From Treponema sp. (GTDB lineage Bacteria; Spirochaetota; Spirochaetia; Treponematales; Breznakiellaceae), in assembly GCA_031272575.1 (NCBI GenBank), contig JAISTO010000161.1:1-7585 (forward strand): a stretch of DNA of 7,585 nt. Reading direction: 5' to 3'. How positions within the stretch are numbered: the stretch's first letter is position 1; the number at the start of each line of letters is the position of its first letter. A program made the translations under genes and the position numbers. Below, one piece after another: positions 5,209-7,585 of the stretch. The notes under the pieces were generated by a model. It made no database searches, had not been told where the DNA came from, and worked only from the letters and a program-made list of their open reading frames with translations.

Positions 5209-6186
5209 CTACTCATAGCGCTGCCGCAGTTCGTCAAAGGACACCGAGCCGCTCAGGTCCTGAATCTGCACCGTGCCCGCCAGTATCCTGAAAAAGAAGT
5301 CGGCGATGTTGGGCAGCGTGAGGTCCTCGCTCTTGCTGCCGTCCGCTTTTTGCAGCGAGTAGGTTTTCAGTATCTGCGAGTCGAGGCTTGCCGACACGAT
5401 CAGGAAATGATTTTCCAGATCGTTCAGGTTGATAAGATCGCTCACGAGCACACGGGACGCGACCGAGTAACTGTGCAGCAGCGTCTTCGTGTCCGTCTCG
5501 TCGACCAGCACGGTGCGCTGCGAGTCCGCCTCGATATCCAGTTTGATTTTGCCGGTGCCGGGCTTTTCCGCCTCGCCTTTGAAGAGCGCGCCCAAATCCG
5601 CAAGGGTGATATTGTAAAACTCGGTGCCAGGCAGCCGGCCGATTGGCTCGACGGAAAAAGCGGTGGGGTAGAGCAGGTAGTTGATTCCGCCCGCGGCCAC
5701 TTCCGGCGCGTTGAAGGTCCCCATTACCGCGTTCTGCACGGTGAGTTTTTTTGACGCGAAGCAGCCGCCGAGCACGACGCTGTTTTCGAGTTGGATCTCG
5801 TTGGCAAAGACGCTCCCCGCCACGAAACCGTTTTTCAGTTTGATGTTCGCGGCGTTTATGTCCGCGCCGTAGATGCAGCGGCCCTTCACGAGGAGGGACA
5901 CGACGCTGCCGCTCGACGCGACCGCCTTGCGGAAGCGCACCGTATCCGCGGCGTCGTTTTTGATGTGCAGTTCGTTGTGCGCGTAGACCGCGCCCTCGAA
6001 TGCCGCGGGGCCCGTGTCGATGACGATGTTGCGGGCGTAGACCGCGCCCTCGATGTTCACGTTGCCCTGCACCTGCAGATCCCGTTCGAGTTCCGCGGTG
6101 TTTTTTGGCAGTATCGCGGTCTTCACGAGGTTGTCCTTCAGCCCGATGATCGATTCGCCAATGCGAATCTCTTTCATTTCTTTCAT
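5209..6186 (-). CDS. Bactofilin-like beta-solenoid protein with unknown C-terminal domain, last gene of the operon
   Basis: A 325-aa protein not recognised as a named gene. Residues 35-165 are a run of short beta-strands rich in Gly, Val, Ile, Ala and Asn (VNIEGAVYARNIVID, FEGAVYAHNELHI, GFVAGSVFANEIQLE), the pattern of a right-handed beta-helix as in bactofilins and other polymer-forming proteins. The EGAVYA motif occurs at 46-51 and 64-69, one 18-residue step apart. Residues 166-325 form a separate mixed alpha/beta region I cannot place, so this is longer than a plain bactofilin. There is no signal peptide or membrane segment, so it should be cytoplasmic. The start at 6186 is chosen for its strong Shine-Dalgarno site and for the ATGA overlap with the stop of the upstream gene; the frame continues upstream to 6237 without a comparable site. 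By analogy it could self-assemble into a scaffold, but this is inference; sequence-level homology to bactofilins was not tested. Confidence 0.75.
   Translation of the reverse strand: MKEMKEIRIGESIIGLKDNLVKTAILPKNTAELERDLQVQGNVNIEGAVYARNIVIDTGPAAFEGAVYAHNELHIKNDAADTVRFRKAVASSGSVVSLLVKGRCIYGADINAANIKLKNGFVAGSVFANEIQLENSVVLGGCFASKKLTVQNAVMGTFNAPEVAAGGINYLLYPTAFSVEPIGRLPGTEFYNITLADLGALFKGEAEKPGTGKIKLDIEADSQRTVLVDETDTKTLLHSYSVASRVLVSDLINLNDLENHFLIVSASLDSQILKTYSLQKADGSKSEDLTLPNIADFFFRILAGTVQIQDLSGSVSFDELRQRYE
5981..6053 (-). repeat. 54-bp internal coding repeat in the bactofilin-like gene
   Basis: The 19-nt word GCGTAGACCGCGCCCTCGA (plus-strand reading) occurs at 5981-5999 and 6035-6053, exactly 54 bp apart. 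On the coding strand both encode the EGAVYA step of the solenoid, so one 18-residue unit was probably duplicated. Confidence 0.8.
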
Positions 6187-7256
6187 GCTTCCTCCTGTCC
6201 GGCGCGCGCGGTTTTCGGGACGCCCATGCCGTTCCACAGCGCGAGTATGGTTTGATAGACGCGCCGGCTTTTTTCGTCAGTCTCCGCGCCGGCCTCCCCG
6301 CCCGCGAAGCGCGCTTCGCTAAGCGCGTTGAATTCTTTTGCAAGCAGCGCGAACTCGCCCTCTTCCATGGTGACAAAAGTACCGCGCCCGCCGTTTCCGA
6401 AAGCGTCACGCAGCGCCGCGGCGACCGCGTCCGCGCCCGCGCATGCCGGCACTACCGTTTCCTGCGCAAGGTCCGTGCCATCCAAAAGGTCTTTTTCGAT
6501 CCACAAAGCCGGGAGCAGGTAAGTGACCTTGTCTTTCGGTTTCTCGTTGAAGAGACAGGACGCGACAAGCGCGCCCATGCGACCCTCCTGCGTGATATAC
6601 TCGCGCAGGGTGCTGATTACCTCGCGGGTCTTTTTCCGCAGGGTCGAAACGAGTAACTGCGTTTCAGAGACGGCCTCTTCCGCGGCCGCGACAAAGGCAG
6701 ACGCGGCATCTTTTTTTGCCGCGTCGCCAAGCAGCGCCCCGCTGACCTTTTCCGCAAGCGCAAAGGACGGCCTGTCCAGCGCATAGATGCGCTTGCGGCA
6801 CTCCTCGTCCAGATCGGCAAACAGCGTGACATAGCGGGACGCGATGCGGTGGTAGTCAGTTTCCATAACGCCCCGCTGCTTGTCCACATCTTTCGACTGC
6901 CCCTGCAGCAAGCCGAAAGAGGACTTCACCTCGCTGTCCAACTGCACCAGTTGCTGGCCGATCTCTTTATCAACTACATTGAAAAAACCGTTGATCAGCG
7001 TGTTGGAGATTTTTTGACTGGTCTCGCTAATCGCCGCGCACTGCGCGGCCTTCATCGCCACTACCGCGCCGTTGAGCAGGTCGATGGTCGTGTTGCAGCG
7101 GTCGACGCTCCCGTCGAAGGGCGCGGTGTTCACCTGTATGGTGATATGCACCGGCACGGAGCCGCTGTAGTGCGCGGTGCCGCCGCTCTGACTTGCGCCG
7201 TAACTGACCGAGCCGCTGTACGGAACGGACGCGCTGTAACTCTGCACGTAACTCAT
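6183..7256 (-). CDS. Unrecognised protein with N-terminal Tyr-Ser-Gly repeat and long helical body
   Basis: A 357-aa protein of unknown function. Residues 5-36 are rich in Tyr, Ser, Gly and Val, with YSASVP (7-12), YSGSVS (13-18), YGASQS (19-24) and YSGSVP (30-35): a six-residue step that suggests short beta-strands or an assembly motif. Then comes VHITIQVNTAPFD (36-48) and a long, mostly helical stretch (about 50-225) with charged heptad-like segments, probably coiled coil. The C-terminal third (about 226-345) is mixed. No signal peptide, membrane helix or recognisable catalytic motif is seen. The ATG at 7256 is chosen because it has GGAGGAGG 7 nt upstream and overlaps the preceding stop as ATGA; the GTG at 7274 lies just before that ribosome-binding site and is unlikely. 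It also overlaps the next gene by ATGA, so it is the middle member of a co-translated trio and probably works with both partners. Confidence 0.75.
   Translation of the reverse strand: MSYVQSYSASVPYSGSVSYGASQSGGTAHYSGSVPVHITIQVNTAPFDGSVDRCNTTIDLLNGAVVAMKAAQCAAISETSQKISNTLINGFFNVVDKEIGQQLVQLDSEVKSSFGLLQGQSKDVDKQRGVMETDYHRIASRYVTLFADLDEECRKRIYALDRPSFALAEKVSGALLGDAAKKDAASAFVAAAEEAVSETQLLVSTLRKKTREVISTLREYITQEGRMGALVASCLFNEKPKDKVTYLLPALWIEKDLLDGTDLAQETVVPACAGADAVAAALRDAFGNGGRGTFVTMEEGEFALLAKEFNALSEARFAGGEAGAETDEKSRRVYQTILALWNGMGVPKTARAGQEEA
6191..6196 (-). promoter_or_regulatory. Shine-Dalgarno site of the bactofilin-like gene
   Basis: AGGAGG on the minus strand, 4 nt before the ATG at 6186. A perfect anti-SD match that decides the start over upstream and internal alternatives. 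Confidence 0.85.
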
Positions 7257-7585
7257 GGCCGCGCCTCCTCCCACTCCGACTCGTCGTAGAGGCGCAGCAT
7301 CTCCCGCGCGACCCGCTCGTCCACGCGCTCTCTCTCGCAGAGCGATACAAACTCGCCGCGCACCGCGTCTCTGTCCCGCGCTTCCGCGGCCTTCCAGAGG
7401 AGCGTGTGCAGCGCGCCGCTCAGTGCGGCGCTGAGGCTTTGCTCGCCCGCGCAGGGCGGGGTGTACACGCTCTCGATAGAGTCGCTCGCATTCAAGAGGC
7501 TCTCGGTCACCGCGAAGAGCGCGGGGAGGTAGCGGGCGCTCCCCTTCGCCCCCGCGGGGTTCAGAATGCGGTACACGGTTTCGTT
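7253..7585 (-). CDS. Unrecognised helical protein, partial (5' end beyond the window)
   Basis: The last 110 residues of a protein whose start is off the right edge. The frame is open to the end of the window (NETVYRILNPAG at the edge). A GTG at 7576 could be a start but has no Shine-Dalgarno site upstream (AACGAAACC), so the gene most likely continues. The visible part looks mostly alpha-helical and charged, with an acidic C-terminus (DESEWEE). It has no membrane segment and no motif I can name. It is the most upstream member in view of the minus-strand operon, and its TGA overlaps the next ATG by 4 nt, which implies translational coupling. Confidence 0.65.
   Translation of the reverse strand, partial: NETVYRILNPAGAKGSARYLPALFAVTESLLNASDSIESVYTPPCAGEQSLSAALSGALHTLLWKAAEARDRDAVRGEFVSLCERERVDERVAREMLRLYDESEWEEARP
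7264..7271 (-). promoter_or_regulatory. Shine-Dalgarno site of the YSGSV-repeat gene
   Basis: GGAGGAGG on the minus strand, 7 nt before the ATG at 7256. It lies directly after the alternative GTG at 7274 and so argues for the ATG start. Confidence 0.85.

Noticed and set aside
5234..6409. Minus-strand open frame of 391 codons overlapping the bactofilin-like gene
   Set aside because: It is Arg-, Gly- and His-rich in the manner of a shifted GC-rich frame, and the overlapping frame has the Shine-Dalgarno site, the ATGA coupling and the solenoid pattern.
7257..7274. GTG start at 7274 for the YSGSV-repeat gene
   Set aside because: It lies immediately upstream of the GGAGGAGG site that serves the ATG at 7256, and only the ATG gives the ATGA overlap.

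Overview
The window is GC-rich and appears to come from a diderm bacterium, most plausibly a spirochaete of the Treponema/Spirochaeta type. The support is indirect: two lipoprotein signal peptides with a lipobox, one of the relaxed kind common in spirochaetes; surface-type amylases; and CGCGAAT-rich intergenic repeats. No rRNA or marker gene is present, so the taxonomic call is tentative.

Layout. Positions 1-146 hold a 24/25-bp tandem array that runs off the left edge. A short spacer follows. Three plus-strand genes then form a starch/maltodextrin block: a MalE-type solute-binding protein (215-1465), a large GH13 alpha-amylase-family lipoprotein with an N-terminal starch-binding-like domain (1657-3594), and a shorter GH13 lipoprotein (3597-5165). 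A repeat-rich region of about 160 bp with a long inverted repeat separates the first two genes. The two GH13 genes are clear tandem paralogues, only 2 nt apart, and both carry the MPDLN motif of the intermediary subfamily GH13_36. The inferred division of labour is that the lipid-anchored amylases cut alpha-glucans outside the cell or in the periplasm and the binding protein captures the resulting maltodextrins. No permease gene is in the window.

A 26-bp perfect palindrome (5175-5200) lies between this block and a convergent minus-strand operon. In transcription order that operon holds an unrecognised small helical protein (open at the right edge, ending at 7253), an unrecognised 357-aa protein with an N-terminal Tyr/Ser/Gly repeat and a long helical body (7256-6183), and a 325-aa protein with a bactofilin-like beta-solenoid N-terminal half (6186-5209). 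Both junctions are 4-nt ATGA overlaps, so the three are tightly co-translated. None has a signal peptide or membrane segment, which suggests a cytoplasmic complex or polymer. This operon is the best candidate in the window for an undescribed system; its function cannot be read from the sequence.
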